DNA of 64,000 bases from Rhizophagus clarus (lineage: Eukaryota; Glomeromycota; Glomeromycetes; Glomerales; Glomeraceae): the NCBI GenBank assembly GCA_015698045.1, contig BLAL01000027.1, positions 436,501 through 500,500 of the forward strand, read 5' to 3'. The notes under the pieces were generated by a model that saw nothing but the letters and a program-made list of their open reading frames with translations, made no database searches and was not told the DNA's origin. This document shows, in pieces, positions 18,839-31,172 of this stretch. The first letter of the stretch is position 1. The number at the start of each line of letters is the position of its first letter. A program made the position numbers and the translations under genes.

Positions 18839-20483
18839 ATGTCATCCGAGCTTGAAGTATTGAAACAGCGTATCACTGAACTTGAGGCTGAGAATGCAGA
18901 GCTTAGGAAGGAGAATACTGAGATCCGCGATCTTAGAATCAAGCTCTCAGTGTCTGATGCTGAAATAGCTGAACTTAAGCGTAGGAATAACGAGTTTCTA
19001 AGAGCGAATGCGGAATATAATGAGAGGCGTGATGCTGAAAATGCCAAACTCAGGGCCGAGAATGTTGAGTTTAGAGACAGACTCACGAAAGTGGAACAGA
19101 AGCAGACTCTGCAAAGCGCCTTAACGGCAAATGATAATTCTTCTAACAACAGTTCACCTAGCTTCAATTCAGTTGCAGTACCAGAGGCAATAACAGTACC
19201 TACCAACTCTGCGAAGTACCTTAACGGCAAATTGTTAGAAGAAAAAGATATGGATAGTTTCTTGCTTGAGGCTCATAAGAAAATCGTTAGTAGTGAAATA
19301 AAGCAACGCAATAAGGAGAAGAAACTTCAAGCCCAAGAGTCCCTTCCAACACATCCCGAAGAGAAAGTGCCTCAAGAGCTTAACTCGTGTAATAGATCGC
19401 ATAAGAAAAAAGGAATGGATGAACTCAAGCATGAATTATTCAATCCCCCTTCGGAAACAGATAGTCCATTATCTATAAACCATAACATTATGACTGAAGT
19501 TTCTGAGATGGCCTGTCCTGAAAAATTTACCTGTGACAGCATCGATGAAGCCTCACATCATTTAGCTCAGTTATGTGATAAAGCTATCGACGCTGAAGAT
19601 AGAGCAAATCGAGCTAATCAGGAAGAAATTCTATGTTGGTGCCTCTACTGGAAAGATTTCAGAAATCAGCTTGATGAGCTTATCAGAAGCGGTGGTGGTA
19701 AATTTGGTGAAAAGAAAGCGAGAAGTATACTTTATGACACCATCACAGAACAGCTTTCTATCCTCCGCAAGAAAAGATCGCAAGAATTGGGGTACAACTT
19801 AGGAATGTATCACGGGATAGCTTGCGTAAGAAAACTCAGAGAGCTGAAAAAAACTATAAATTATTTGAAAAAGTGGGTCTAGATAAGATCAAGTATATTA
19901 ATTCATATAGCGCGAATTCCATTTCAGAGCTTACTGATGCGCAATTTCAAGAGATCATAGACTATGGTATATCTTTAGAAAAGTTGCCTCCGGAAGCTGG
20001 TCATGTGTCCAAAATTTCCGAGACGGCCCGTCCTGAAAAAATCTTGCCCACTTCTGAAGAAAATTCAGCTGAGGTAAGCATTCCAACACCACCTATTCCA
20101 TTGGCCCACGTCTCTGCGAAGCGCCTTAACGGCAATTTTCTAATAATTTCAAGGAAGAGGAGTGGTTTGATGAAGATACATTTTTCAATGAGGCGAATCC
20201 CACTAAAGTGAACACTATCATTTCAAACGATGATATGTATTTTAATGAGACGAATGATGCTAATACGCACAATGGTGACTCCAATTCATGTAATGAAGAC
20301 TCTGATCCCGATAGTAATTCTGAAGATGAGATGCCAGACGATTCGGATGATGATGGATATGATAGATACGGTGGATATAATGAATATGGTGAATGTGATA
20401 GAGGCTATTATTATCGTGATGGAAGGTACGAAAGAAAAACCTCACCAATGATGAGTCCTATTATCTCTCCGGTAACCGCCTAG
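18839..20483 (+). pseudogene. Coiled-coil repetitive-family protein, frameshifted
   Basis: A 347-codon first frame begins with a long heptad coiled coil (LKQRITELEAENAELRK and repeats of it). A Ser/Asn linker and a conserved helical region follow (NQEEILCWCLYWKDF, FGEKKARSILYD). The family's continuation lies in another frame from about 19820 (KNYKLFEKVGLDKIK, ISELTDAQFQEII). After a further shift near 20140, an acidic Asp/Asn/Tyr/Gly-rich tail ends at 20483. I read one gene broken by two shifts. The N-terminal coiled-coil module recurs as the short gene at 31283. The family is repetitive in Rhizophagus by my recollection; its function is unknown. Confidence 0.55.
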
Positions 20484-20505
20484 AAGAATTTCGCATATTT
20501 GGTAC

Positions 20506-22202
20506 TATCCCTTAAACGGTAGAACCTCGCAGGCAAATTTGCCTGCAATTTTACCCAAATTTTAGCTCTCATCTATTTTTAGAAATATTAATGCTACCTT
20601 AATAAAAATTTTTTTCCAAATCGTTTGAATTTTATATCACGTGATTATGATCATCATTTTCTAGTTTACATATTAGAACGTTTAATTAATCACCGATCAA
20701 AGTTTGCACTTTTCATTAATAGCCGTTTTTTAAAAAATTTTGCATATATTTTTGGCGAACTCATTGGGGTTTGGTTATAACCTGTCAAACCTTAATAATA
20801 AAATGCAGAGTAGTTTATGAGAAATAATTTTTATTATTTGAGTTTTTAAGATTTAAAAATAAGATTTTGAAATTACATAATAGCTTAAAAAAAAGAATAA
20901 TTTTCGTAAAATTCATAAAAAAAGTGCAATGTAAATGTTATGAAAATTAACTAATTTTAAATAGAAAAAATAAAAACAAACCTTTATTTTTAGTCATCAT
21001 CTTCCCTATATGTATGAAAATCTTTAAAACAATTACTTCTTTCCTTATTACAACATAAGACTAAATCACATTTTATGCAATATAATTGTGATTGAGGCGG
21101 ATTTTTTGCTGCTTTTTCTTGATTTTTTTTTACTAAATATTTACACCATACACAACTACTTCTTGTTTCTCCAAAACTCAGGCGGAATAGTACAATCTGA
21201 AATATGCATGAAACGTTTAATCTAAATATATCAATAAACAGTTTTAATAAAATTTAATTAATTTAATAAAAATATTAAATTAAATAATAAAATTAAAATA
21301 CCTGTTCAAAACAAATTAAAGACATAAAAGTAGTAATTTTATGCTCAGGAAATTTACTATCCTTATTCCAATAATCTCGGATACTAGGTAATTTAAAAAC
21401 ACCAGCATATATTAATATTGCTAACCAAATTTTAAATTCTTTCGTTGTTAATTCTTTCCAATCACGCCCTTCTCCTGCATTCTTTACATATGCATATTTA
21501 TTTGTATTTTTAACAATTATTTCTATTTGTTCAAGAGAAAAAAAAAGAGAAAATATAGAATAAGGTGATGGTGAAAGGAGGAAATCTCTAGATAAATTTA
21601 TTTTAAATTCATGTAAAGGTCTAACATGTTGAAAAGCATTAAAAAAAGGTGGAGGTGGAAGTTGTGCAATTTGTTCACCATTATTATTATCTCTTTCACT
21701 ATTATTATTTCTACCTCCACCTCTACCTCTACCTCTACCTCTTCCTCTTCCTCTACCTCTATTACTACCTCTGCCTTGGATATTCTCTTCATGAAAATGA
21801 TGACAATATCGAAAATTTTGATAATTTTGAAGAAATTCATCAGTAATATTGTGAATATTTCTTGCAAAATCAACAACAAACAAATCTTGCTCATCATATT
21901 CAATAGTATCCATGGTAAAAATAAAAAAAATAAGTAAATATAACGTTAGGAATAAAAAAAAATGCAAAACTCCGAAAACTCTGAAATTCCGAGGTTTTGA
22001 TCAGCATTTTTACAAATTAATTTCCGGTTTAATTTTTGCCGAACAGCCGGATTTTTAACTATATATTTAATGGCCATATGTTGATCAATAATGTGGTAAA
22101 ATTTTATAAAATTCTGGCTTTTATTAAAAAAGTTTTATATAGCTGATGTTACTTTTTTTTTAAATTGCAGGCAAATTTGCCTGCATTACCGTTTAAGGGA
22201 TA
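20506..22202. mobile_element. Nested piggyBac-type element, 1.7 kb
   Basis: The ends are inverted repeats TATCCCTTAAACGGTA (20506 onward) and TACCGTTTAAGGGATA (to 22202). Each is followed inward by the perfect palindrome GCAGGCAAATTTGCCTGC (20529-20546 and 22167-22184). TTAA, the piggyBac target, occurs in both ends (20512 and 22193). The element may therefore be TTAA-flanked inside a palindromic target, or have 16-bp terminal repeats. It contains one minus-strand gene related to piggyBac transposase without its catalytic centre. It sits inside the larger element just after a coiled-coil gene. Confidence 0.75.
20990..21913 (-). CDS. piggyBac transposase derivative lacking the DDE core, two exons
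   Basis: Exon 1 is 21913-21302 and exon 2 is 21196-20990, with a GTATTT...TTTCAG intron in phase 0. The spliced product is about 272 residues and has no stop. Residues 1-80 are acidic then Arg-Gly repeats (RGRGRGRGRGRGRGGGR). Exon 1 then gives the start of a piggyBac transposase domain (DWKELTTKEFKIWLAILIYAG, SIRDYWNKD, ITTFMSLICFEQV). Exon 2 gives the C-terminal cysteine-rich zinc domain (CVWCKY, YCIKCDLVLCC, CFKDFH). The central catalytic Asp residues are missing entirely. It could be a deletion derivative or a DNA-binding-only regulator. Start 21913 (MDTIEYDEQ) is preferred over an upstream hydrophobic extension. Confidence 0.75.
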
Positions 22203-23008
22203 AGTTTATTACTACGTTTCTTTTTTCGAATCACGTGGGTGGCTTAGATATCATACGCTGACGGGATATTATGCGCAGTAAGACGTCATTGAATTATTAG
22301 CCAGTAGATCCTGCTTCTATTGGTTGGAAGTGTGAAGAGTCTTCACGATTATCATATGACATAGCATGTATCGTGGATACGTCTCCTTTGCCTCAAGCTA
22401 GAATAGAGAAATATCGTTCGAAAAAATAATCGTGTATAATAGTCTACAATCATAGAATGGCATCATATACCCAGGGCTAGTCCCGCACCATGTAATTTAT
22501 CTTAGCTCAATGTATTGCAAATAAAAAACGTTTAGGGCACTAACGGAAATCTGTATCGGCAAATTAAAATTGCCAACGAAGATCCAGGGACTTTTATTCT
22601 CAAACTTTCTCGCATATTCTCAAAATTATTACGTATATTATTGTAAAAGGACCCCTTGATGATCTTTACATATGGGTAGCGTTAAATTCTTTTATTGTTA
22701 AATTAAGGAGAGTCCGTTGATCAGATTTTCGGGATGCGATCATATTAACGTAAATTCCCCAAAAGCGTATAATAAAATCAATCCTAGGAATTATATAAAA
22801 AGGTGATGACCTGGTTAGTGAATCCTTTTATCCGCCTTGTGCAAGTAAACCGAAAAAATCAAAACATACCATTATTTGCATCATCGATATTTACAATCAA
22901 ACGAACCCATATATTCCGCAAAGTAATAATAAAGTAAGTTGGTTTATTGCTCGGCTAGTTTCTCTAAACATGTCATCACGATGTTAATCGATTTTCCCGC
23001 CTCTATAG
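22203..23008. other. Intergenic, no supported gene
   Basis: Contains a protein-like stretch near 22300-22430 (minor, no start and no family) and a TATATAAAAA box at about 22793. I cannot support a gene here. Confidence 0.3.
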
Positions 23009-23260
23009 ATGTTCCAAAATAAAACGAGCATATTACTCTTCTTGTTATATATCGGCATTTTGATCTTCGCCGAGAAAATCACTGACCATCATTACGCGTA
23101 CAATAGACACAGTAATTACTCACATGAATCTCGTCACATGCAACGGCACAGCAAAAGTCTGGCGCAGTGCATCAAAAAATTTATCTTATATAAGCTGAAA
23201 AGCATATTCACGTGCCAAATTCTTGAACCTTGCGCAGTATCGTACCGCAGAAAAAATTAA
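23009..23260 (+). CDS. Possible small secreted protein
   Basis: An 83-residue frame. Residues 1-21 (FQNKTSILLFLLYIGILIFA) look like a signal peptide. A His/Tyr/Ser-rich basic mature part with three cysteines follows. A TATATAAAAA box lies about 210 bp upstream. There is no recognisable domain, and it may be a first exon. Small secreted proteins are common in mycorrhizal fungi, but the evidence is only the hydrophobic start. Confidence 0.3.
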   Translation: MFQNKTSILLFLLYIGILIFAEKITDHHYAYNRHSNYSHESRHMQRHSKSLAQCIKKFILYKLKSIFTCQILEPCAVSYRRKN

Positions 23261-23959
23261 TCAATAAATTTCTTGTATATGAGGCGGAATGGAATGTTGT
23301 GAAAATGAATCATGGTAAATATGAATTGGAAATATTAAATATTGCATTTCTTATTATTTTAACTCAGTTGCTAATTTCACGAATTTATCCATAGATTCGA
23401 AATTACTTAATCCCCGAGAAGTTTCATTAGGGGGAATATTATTTTACATAATCTGCGTGTTTGGGAGAGATATAGATAGACAAAAATCCTGTAGACATGG
23501 GTGGGATAATTTATTTCAGAAATCTAGTGTAGAAAGAGAGTATTATTATGAGAATCTAGTAATTAGCAATTTATATAGAAATAAATTAGTTGTAGAAATT
23601 TATCGGAAAAGTGTGAGAGCAAAGAAATAACTTGATGCTGGGACTCGCATTAAATGGCCTAGGATCCGCGTACTCCCTCCCTCTTGATAGCATCATACAT
23701 TTCATTAGCTTCTCAATTTACTATTAATCTAAAATGATTTGTATTAGATCGGAGATATCTGGGTTTGAGACTTATAATCAATTAAATCATCGGAAGCGTA
23801 ATGATAATGAATCAAATTATGTCATAATATAGTCTATGATAAAAAGTTTATAAAAGCTTAAATTTAAATCATATAAATCTTTAGAAAATAGGATTTTATT
23901 ATTATATTCATTCTCTTTCTTCAAAGTATACAATTGTAAAGTACAGCTTCACTTTAAAT
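23261..23959. other. Intergenic, no supported gene
   Basis: AT-rich with stops in all frames. Nothing is recognised apart from A/T-rich promoter-like sequence before the next start. Confidence 0.4.
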
Positions 23960-26001
23960 ATGTCATTATATAAAGCAATTGCAAGTCTTGAATTGTTACA
24001 AGAGGAAAGAAAAGCCTTACGCGTCTTATTCACTAATAATCCATCTAAAGAAACTCAAGCGGAGAAGATCATTCCTACTTGTACTAATGAAGAGCAAGTT
24101 GAATATTTGAGAGAATTATTGACTTCTGGTATGTTCCCTTTAACATAAAATTTTGCGTTGTAATAATTGGTCACGATACGAAACTCGTTTTTGCTAACCG
24201 GCTTTACCTCTCCTAACCCAATTTAGATGAACATCAAGGTAAGCCTTTGCGTCGTAATGATTGGTCAACTCGAACGTGACGCGCTAACCTTTTTGATAGC
24301 CATTTGCGTTGTCATTGACTAACGTGCTTTTTTCTTGTACGGCAGGGAAACGTAAATCCACAGAATCAAATGGATTCAACAAGAAACAAAAATTTGGTAA
24401 GCTTTTACAACGTGTAAAGTGAGTCTCGGAATCCTATAACTAAAATGACCTTTCAAATTATTACTTTATACCCACACCACTTATCAGACCCGTTGTTCGA
24501 GAACATTTGTAATCTAGTGAGGAACCAGAAACAAAAATTATGTGCAATACAAGACCAACAAGATAATACTATTATTCAACATGACGAAGACCTTGCTGTA
24601 CTTGAGAAGAGCGTACTTTATGTAAGAAAGTCATACAAGTATCTTTATAACAAATTGGAAAAGAAATCAGCTGACGGTTTAAAAAGATTCCTTATCACTG
24701 GAACATCGGGCATCGGAAAATCATGTTTTCTGATTTACGTTTTAATCCAACTCTTATGCGATGATGTGACTGTAATCTTTCAGCCTCTCAACGATAAATA
24801 CTTTTATTGTTTCAAGAATCTAACAGTGACCCGTGGAACATATGATGATTTCTTGTCTCTATTCGGTTCACCTACGACATGGTACCTGGCAGATGGTGCC
24901 ATATCTCCAAAATTAGTACAAGCAACGACTGTAGTCTCCCTATCACCAAATGGGATTGCAACAAAAGATTTTCAAGAATTTGAGAAGCGTCATCCAATTG
25001 AATATTACATGGGTCCGTGGACGTTAGAAGAATTGTTATCTTGTCGGAAGCATGTTTTTCCACTAGTGCCGAAAGAAATAGTGACTAATCTTTTCCATAA
25101 AGCGGGTGGAGTGCCTAGATACGTCCTCCAGAATGTTGAGGTATCAATACGAAACGTTATTGGAAATAATATTGGACATGAAGGAAGACCAGATGCTAAA
25201 GAAATGGAGATAGTTGAGAAAGAAGCTTGCAAACGCATTGAACTTGCTATTTCAGAAACTGACGACTTTGATAAAATTATAAAGTGTTTTACCGAAAATG
25301 AAGGAACCTATGTTGAAATTAGCAATCGCATTGTCCACAGAATTCCAGACGAAACACATTGTGATTACCATTATGAATGGGCTTCTGCTTATGTATTTGA
25401 TAGAATTCAAGAAAGATTAGAGGAAAAGGCATGGGTTGATTGTTTGCACAAAATACGAATTATGCGAAATCCTTATGAGGCTAGCGCAAGGGGATTTTTA
25501 TTTGAGTGTTATGCAATCCACCTATTTCGTACTGGAAACCAGAAATTTGAAGTAAGGAAGCTGAGAGGTGAAGAAAAAGATCAATTTTCCATACATCGTA
25601 AGTCAAATGCTGGGTTTGTAAGAAATTTATCCGATCTCTTAAAGTATTCTGGAGAAAACATAGTTATCGTACCAGATAAACAAAATTTTGGTGCGGTAGA
25701 CTTATTTGTAACGCCTAATTGTATTTTTCAAGTCACGGTGTCGGAACATCATCCTATAAAACAAGTTGAGCTGACAAAAGTAATCACAAGCATGCCGGTC
25801 TATATTAGTGATCAAAATGCTAAGATTCAACTTTACTTCGTGGTTCCGGATGATATATACGACAAATTTGAACACCAAATTTACACAACTCGAGATAAAG
25901 ATTCTAATGAAGATCGGCAAGTCTTGAGAATGGATTCCGCCATTAAAAATGTCGAGCAATGGGCTCTAAAAGTACAAATCAATCCGATATTAGAAGAATA
26001 A
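23960..26001 (+). CDS. Crinkler-type NTPase-nuclease effector, four exons
   Basis: Exons are 23960-24128, 24227-24238, 24346-24396 and 24488-26001. All introns are GT-AG and the phases agree. The protein is about 581 residues. A helical header (residues 1-56) is followed by a basic nuclear-localisation-like segment (GKRKSTESNGFNKKQK). Next is a P-loop NTPase with Walker A LITGTSGIGKS and the family blocks FKNLTVTRG, IEYYMGPWTLEEL and KAGGVPRYVLQNVE. The C-terminal domain (FGAVDLFVTPNCIFQVTVSEHH) has a restriction-endonuclease-like pattern. This is the standard layout of Crinkler (CRN) proteins, which are thought to act in nuclei on DNA. The gene is open with coherent introns and is unlike the decayed backbone genes, so it is cargo. 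The header differs from the usual LxLFLAK type. Confidence 0.8.
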
Positions 26002-26700
26002 TGTTTTATACAAAAATAAATAGTTAGAAAATTTTTTTTCTTGTATTATACAGCTTTTACGATGTTGGAGGAAATTTAATAAATAATCTTGCTTTTGTTT
26101 GAAGAATAAAAGTTTTTACTCTGTGAAATTTATAAGTTTTGACTTTATTTATGGAATAATTTAACTCAATTTTTGCATTTACTGCGCCACATTACTGCGC
26201 CCGGGCATGTGTGTCCAGATTTTTCATTTTTTAGTTATCCATAAAATTAATAAAATTAACTCCATATCGAGCCTTTCTCCTTTTTAATTCATGTGTATCT
26301 GCCCGTGTATAGCTATGTATCTGTAAATGCTGTATGACTGCTTATCGAATAAATAGAAATCATGAGGGATCCTCGCAAAATAATTTGCATATCAGCCGGT
26401 CTCGAATAAAAATGAATCTGATTGGCCGATCACCTCGTGATTTAGCCGAAGGTGCATGTAAATATTAGCCGAGATATGACTCTATATAACCCCTACAATC
26501 TAATAAAAAATGAATTTGAGTTTATCAATATGTAGTCTCTTAAATTGGCTACAAATCCCAATATGCTTGTAATCGAATATTCGAATAAAAATGAATCTGA
26601 TATTTATTAGAGTATACTATTGCCAAATCAGCTATAAATCACTAAATCGTGTGTAAAACTATAAATCGATAAATAGCTATAAATTTACTATATCCGCAAA
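26002..26700. other. Intergenic, no supported gene
   Basis: AT-rich, with a repeated phrase (TCGAATAAAAATGAATCTGA at about 26402 and 26580) and CTATAAATCG-type repeats just before the next ATG. No open frame is seen. Confidence 0.4.
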
Positions 26701-27900
26701 ATGGATAGAACTAATTACTATTCTGGTTTAAACCCTATAGTGGTGCAGGCGCTAAACAATCTGCAATATAGGTATAGTGGTGAAACACCAGAAATGTGGT
26801 GTTCTCGTATTCGTTATCCTTTTAAGAAACTTCTTGAATATAACCCAAAATACTTTTCCAAGAATGGATTTATCCAAATGGTTGAAAGGGTATATATAGA
26901 TGGGGAATTTAAAGCTGGGAGACGCTCATTTAATATTTATTGCACTGTATGTGACTCCTTGGTGTTTATCCATGAAAATACTATTGAATGTGCAAATATT
27001 CACCTAAATGAGTGTATTGCTAAAACAGTCAAAAGGCGGATTGAATATTCTAAACCTGTACAGAAAAATGTGAAAAAAAGAGGAGTGCCAAGCCGAAATA
27101 GTGTATTATCGCTTAGTTCTGACAAGATAGATGAGATTTATCGAACATATTGTTTTACATTAAGTAATTACTGGACTAAATATAGTTATCATTATTTACC
27201 TGAAGATAGGAAAAGGGTTGTAAATCATTTAATCGAAAGTGCAAAAGTTGTCCAACGGGCTTGGAGGACTTTCAAGTTGAGACCTGAAACATGGGCGAAA
27301 CGAGTTTGGAATATGGTGAGGAATGATGGTACTCCTGACGAGAAGAAGTTTCTAGGTATAACTCCTCGCAAAATAAGAGTTCCTGATGATCGATATATAT
27401 ACTTTCTTCGGCCGGGATATAGATATGATGAAAAAATTCAAGCTAAAGACATACCTGCATATGCTCAGAATATTCCTGCATTATATGATCATTATACTCC
27501 ACAAAGCTGGGCAGAAAAAAAGAGTGAACAGTTATGGAGGCGATTAAATAATGTAGTATACATAGTTGCTTTTATAGAATTACATCTGCAAGGCTATAGA
27601 ATCGTTGAATATTCAGATTGGTCTTATATGTTAAAGTGGTTATCAAATCCTGAATATTACCGTATTGACAAATACCTAAACAATGGCAATGAGAACTTTG
27701 TTAGAAGTTCAGAATATGCATGATATAAGTGTAAATTGGCAGGCAAACATTATCAATATAATTTACTAGATATTGACTATTATAAAACTGGAAATATTAG
27801 TATCAATGGAGAGTATACTACTATAGATTTCTCAGATTCGAATAATAATTGCAAATATGTGCAACGAATTTTCCAGACTATAGATTCTTTATTTAAATAG
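26701..27900 (+). pseudogene. IQ-motif family protein with one TGA
   Basis: 340 codons to TGA at 27721, after which the same frame continues 59 codons to TAG at 27898. The paralogue at 28102 reads through the equivalent point. The N-terminal region has a CTVC...C...H...C pattern (residues 81-107) that could bind zinc. A basic helix AKVVQRAWRTFKLRP fits the IQ calmodulin-binding motif and is followed by the family block KRVWNMVRNDGTPDEKKFLGI. The C-terminal part has DWSYMLKWLSNPEYYRIDK. I do not know its function. The in-frame TGA appears disabling, or the first stop gives a slightly short protein. Confidence 0.55.
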
Positions 27901-28101
27901 TATGTTATTTACTGTATGTATAATTATTATAATAATACCAATAAATCAATTTATTTTTTTTTTACTTCGCTCATGCATGTGGTGATCGCCTAGTGAAATG
28001 TACCACCTGCAGGATAAAAATCGCTATGCATGATCCATCTATTCTGGGTTAGATCCTCCAATATTGTATAACTATTTTAATAAAGTATTTCAGGAAGATC
28101 A

Positions 28102-28626
28102 ATGAAGCGATCTTGGGGATTCTTGATTTCTAAATACTATAATTATGGCTTTGAAAATTTCTATGCAACAGTTATCCAGCGAGCTTACAGGAATTACAAG
28201 AAGAGACCCGAATCTTTGGCAAAACGAATTTGGGAGGCGGTGAGGAATGATGGTACTCCTGATAGAAAGAAACTCTTAGGTATAACTCCTTGTGATACTT
28301 ATCCCGCCCCTTCATGGCCTACAAGAGATGATGAGTGGATAATTGAGAAGAAATGGGAATTATCTGTGAGATTAGCTAATGTAACATATGGTATTGTTTT
28401 TAAAAAATTATACCAGCGAGGCTATATAATCATTAGAGGTTCGGATTGGTCTAACCAACTAAAGTGGCTACAGAATCCTGATTATTATCGTATTGATAAA
28501 GATAACATTGAATATATCATTAGAGTTACAGAATGCGAGAAATATAAGGCTAATTCATGGAGTATAAAATCAATCTGTGAGCGTGTTGGATTGCGGTATC
28601 AGATCATCGGATCCCGAATATTATAA
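28102..28626 (+). CDS. IQ-motif family protein, short tandem paralogue
   Basis: 174 residues matching the C-terminal half of the preceding gene: ATVIQRAYRNYKKRP (IQ motif), KRIWEAVRNDGTPDRKKLLGI and DWSNQLKWLQNPDYYRIDK. It lacks the N-terminal cysteine region, and has a deletion after the LGI block relative to its neighbour. It lies 200 bp downstream in the same orientation, so it is a tandem duplicate. It could be a truncated gene; the start shown is the first ATG. Confidence 0.5.
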   Translation: MKRSWGFLISKYYNYGFENFYATVIQRAYRNYKKRPESLAKRIWEAVRNDGTPDRKKLLGITPCDTYPAPSWPTRDDEWIIEKKWELSVRLANVTYGIVFKKLYQRGYIIIRGSDWSNQLKWLQNPDYYRIDKDNIEYIIRVTECEKYKANSWSIKSICERVGLRYQIIGSRIL

Positions 28627-29236
28627 TATATTGCCTAGTCACAATGCATGTTGGCATGTGCGACAGTCATTAAGATGCTAAAGCATAAATTAGCACGTTT
28701 TCGATCCTTGTTAAAGTATATATGATGTAATAAGTGATACACCACAAATCATCTGTAACTCTGTGTGACTGCTTGTGCGACAAATTAATTTTCACACATA
28801 AGAAATCTTTTTTCCCTATCTATCTAAATAGCATTTATTTATGAGTTTATTTCCTCTGATGCTAGAGGCTATTTCTACTAGATTTCGACTGGAGTGTATT
28901 TGTATAATGCTACTAGGCCTTTATTATTGAGCGGTCGAGCAAGTGAAATAAAAAAAGTATGTATATGCATATTCACCAACGCTTTTGCAATGTTGAGATC
29001 TACAATGCACATTCCGCATGTCTTATTCTCTAACACAAAAGTTTGGCGTAAAGTGCCTCACATATTCTCCCATCTCTTCCCAACATGAACTCGGGCTCAG
29101 AGGATGTAAATGGAGAATTGCAAAACATTTAAAAGAGCGGTATGGCAAAAAGTTCTTAAAATTTATAAAATTTATATTATATTTATTTCGCCTAGCAAGC
29201 TTTTCACTAACATTTAACTTCTTATTCTATCTAAAC
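28627..29236. other. Intergenic, no supported gene
   Basis: Short frames at 28894-29088 and 29018-29305 overlap each other and lack family features. I do not call a gene. Confidence 0.4.
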
Positions 29237-31092
29237 ATGGAAGAGTTCCTTTTAACCAGAGAACCCCTTGATATCGTCAGAATCTCCACAGCGTTATTTG
29301 TATGAGTAGAGCAGGGCGAATGGACGGGCATTCTCGAAAAGGAGGTGAAGAACTTTGAAAATGTTCTGGAGCGAGTATTAGAACAAGTCCCTTCAGAAGA
29401 TGTCGAGCGAAGAAAGAAACTTCAAAGTTTTGGTACTGGGAAAAAATTAGCTAAACGGGTAAGGGCAATAAACTATTTTCATAATGAATAGGTGGATATG
29501 ATGTATTTTTTTTAGGTTTTCTCGCATATGTATATATTAGTGAATGCGCTGTGTCCATTGTGATGCTATCGCTTCCGCATGGCAGTAACTAATTATATAT
29601 ATATGTCCCAGCGAGCGCGTATTTTGGCTGATTTACTGCTAGCATTTTGATATTTTTTTTATGAAAACGAAAACCTAATCTGATCCCGCGTAGGGTATAT
29701 TTATTTTAATTTATCAAAACAACATTAAGCCTAAGTTAAGTTAACTATATTTAGGTAGCAACCGCATTCGAAGATTTATGCTCCCTCACAGGGATAAAAG
29801 CTCTGGTGATTGATGTCGAAACATGGCCTGATTATGCGAACGCAAATTTAGAGCTTTTAATACATGATATTGATCAGCTCAAAAGTAAAAGTGTCGGCTA
29901 TGAAAAAACTATGTGGGAAAGGATTGGAACGGAATTAGAGAAAGTAGATGTCGAGAGCCTTGGATTCGATCATCCAATATATTCTGGAGTCCTTGATATC
30001 AAATCGGAACCTTTCACAAAGATGCCTGGGTCATTTTGCGATATTTTTAAGGAACCTTTCGAGAAATACAAGCTAGATCATAATGATATGATATTGGATA
30101 CTTGTAGAGAAATAATTCATAATGAGGAGTCGAAGATAAATTTGGATGAAGATTTGAGTAATGTTGAATTTGGGAAATGGCTAAATAGTTCTGAGAGGCT
30201 TCAAGAAATGGCAAGACGGGTACTAGAATCTTTGTAAGTTCGCTTAAGCTTTGCCCCTGCTTTTATATATATATGTTAGCTTACAGCATAAATAATGAAA
30301 ATGTGCGGGATTTTTTATAGGTTTAAAGTCTGGAAGTCACCCAAGTATGAAGCCTATACAAAGAAGAAGAAACTGGTTAACGAAGGGTCGTATGTCTGTG
30401 AAGTACTTGCGCCATTAATAAATATAGTAATGAGTGAATTGCCCGGAAATCCTGCTGTATGGGATATATGGTAAGTACTACTTCTAGTATCAGCTATAAA
30501 ATGACTCTGTAGCGCTATTTTTTTCTTATTTAATGATTTTTCTTAAATAGGGGTGAAGAGGGGAGTTCGGCTAGTACTATACGAAAAGGATCTCGTAAAT
30601 ATGCATGGAAACCTGATTACATGACCGTAGTCCAACTAGAGAAAGGTGCGGAGCTTGAAATTGTATACCTCGAAACTGGCAGACCAGATTCCAGTCAAGA
30701 CAAGCGCCAGCGAGACCATAAAAAATTAATCCGATTTTCTAAAGATTCTATCGACACTACCAGAAAAATATCAAAGCTTAAGAGGGTATTTAATATTTCA
30801 TCTAAGAGGGATATTATCTATATTTTCTATAAACATTGCGGGCGATGTTATGGAACTTTATGCTATGCGAAGAGAATCGGGTATTTACAAGTACTGTCTA
30901 ATAGAGGAAGCACCGATTCCGCTACATATGACTTCACTAAGTGCCATATACCAGCTTATCCATGCTTTGATGACGTTAAGAATGGCTGTCGCATGTACAA
31001 TCCATAAGATATTATATGATTCCTATTCCGGAGATAGTGAGCATAATTCTGGTGAGATGGCAGTAACGGTTTCGACCCCCAAAAATTCATAG
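29237..31092 (+). pseudogene. PD-(D/E)XK nuclease-family gene, four exons, broken
   Basis: Exon 1 is 29237-29458, exon 2 is 29755-30233, exon 3 is 30321-30470 and exon 4 is 30551-31092. All borders are GTAAG...TAG and the phases agree. Exon 3-4 sequence (GSYVCEVLAPLINIVMSELP, KPDYMTVV, ELEIVYLETGRPDS) gives the Asp...Glu layout of a restriction-like nuclease that is common in Rhizophagus hypothetical proteins. The conserved C-terminal block (MELYAMRRESGIYKYC) lies one frame over, so a 1-nt indel near 30830 breaks the gene. TGA at 29303 interrupts exon 1. The missing function is probably DNA cleavage; this is inference from pattern. Confidence 0.55.
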
Positions 31093-31172
31093 AATAGAAA
31101 ACAATTCCATATATGTAATTTTTATTAAGTTATATTATTAATAAAGCAAGTGTACTATATAATATTTTTTTC

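Noticed and set aside
28894..29305. Two overlapping short frames
   Set aside because: They overlap each other and the start of the nuclease-family gene, and show no family features.
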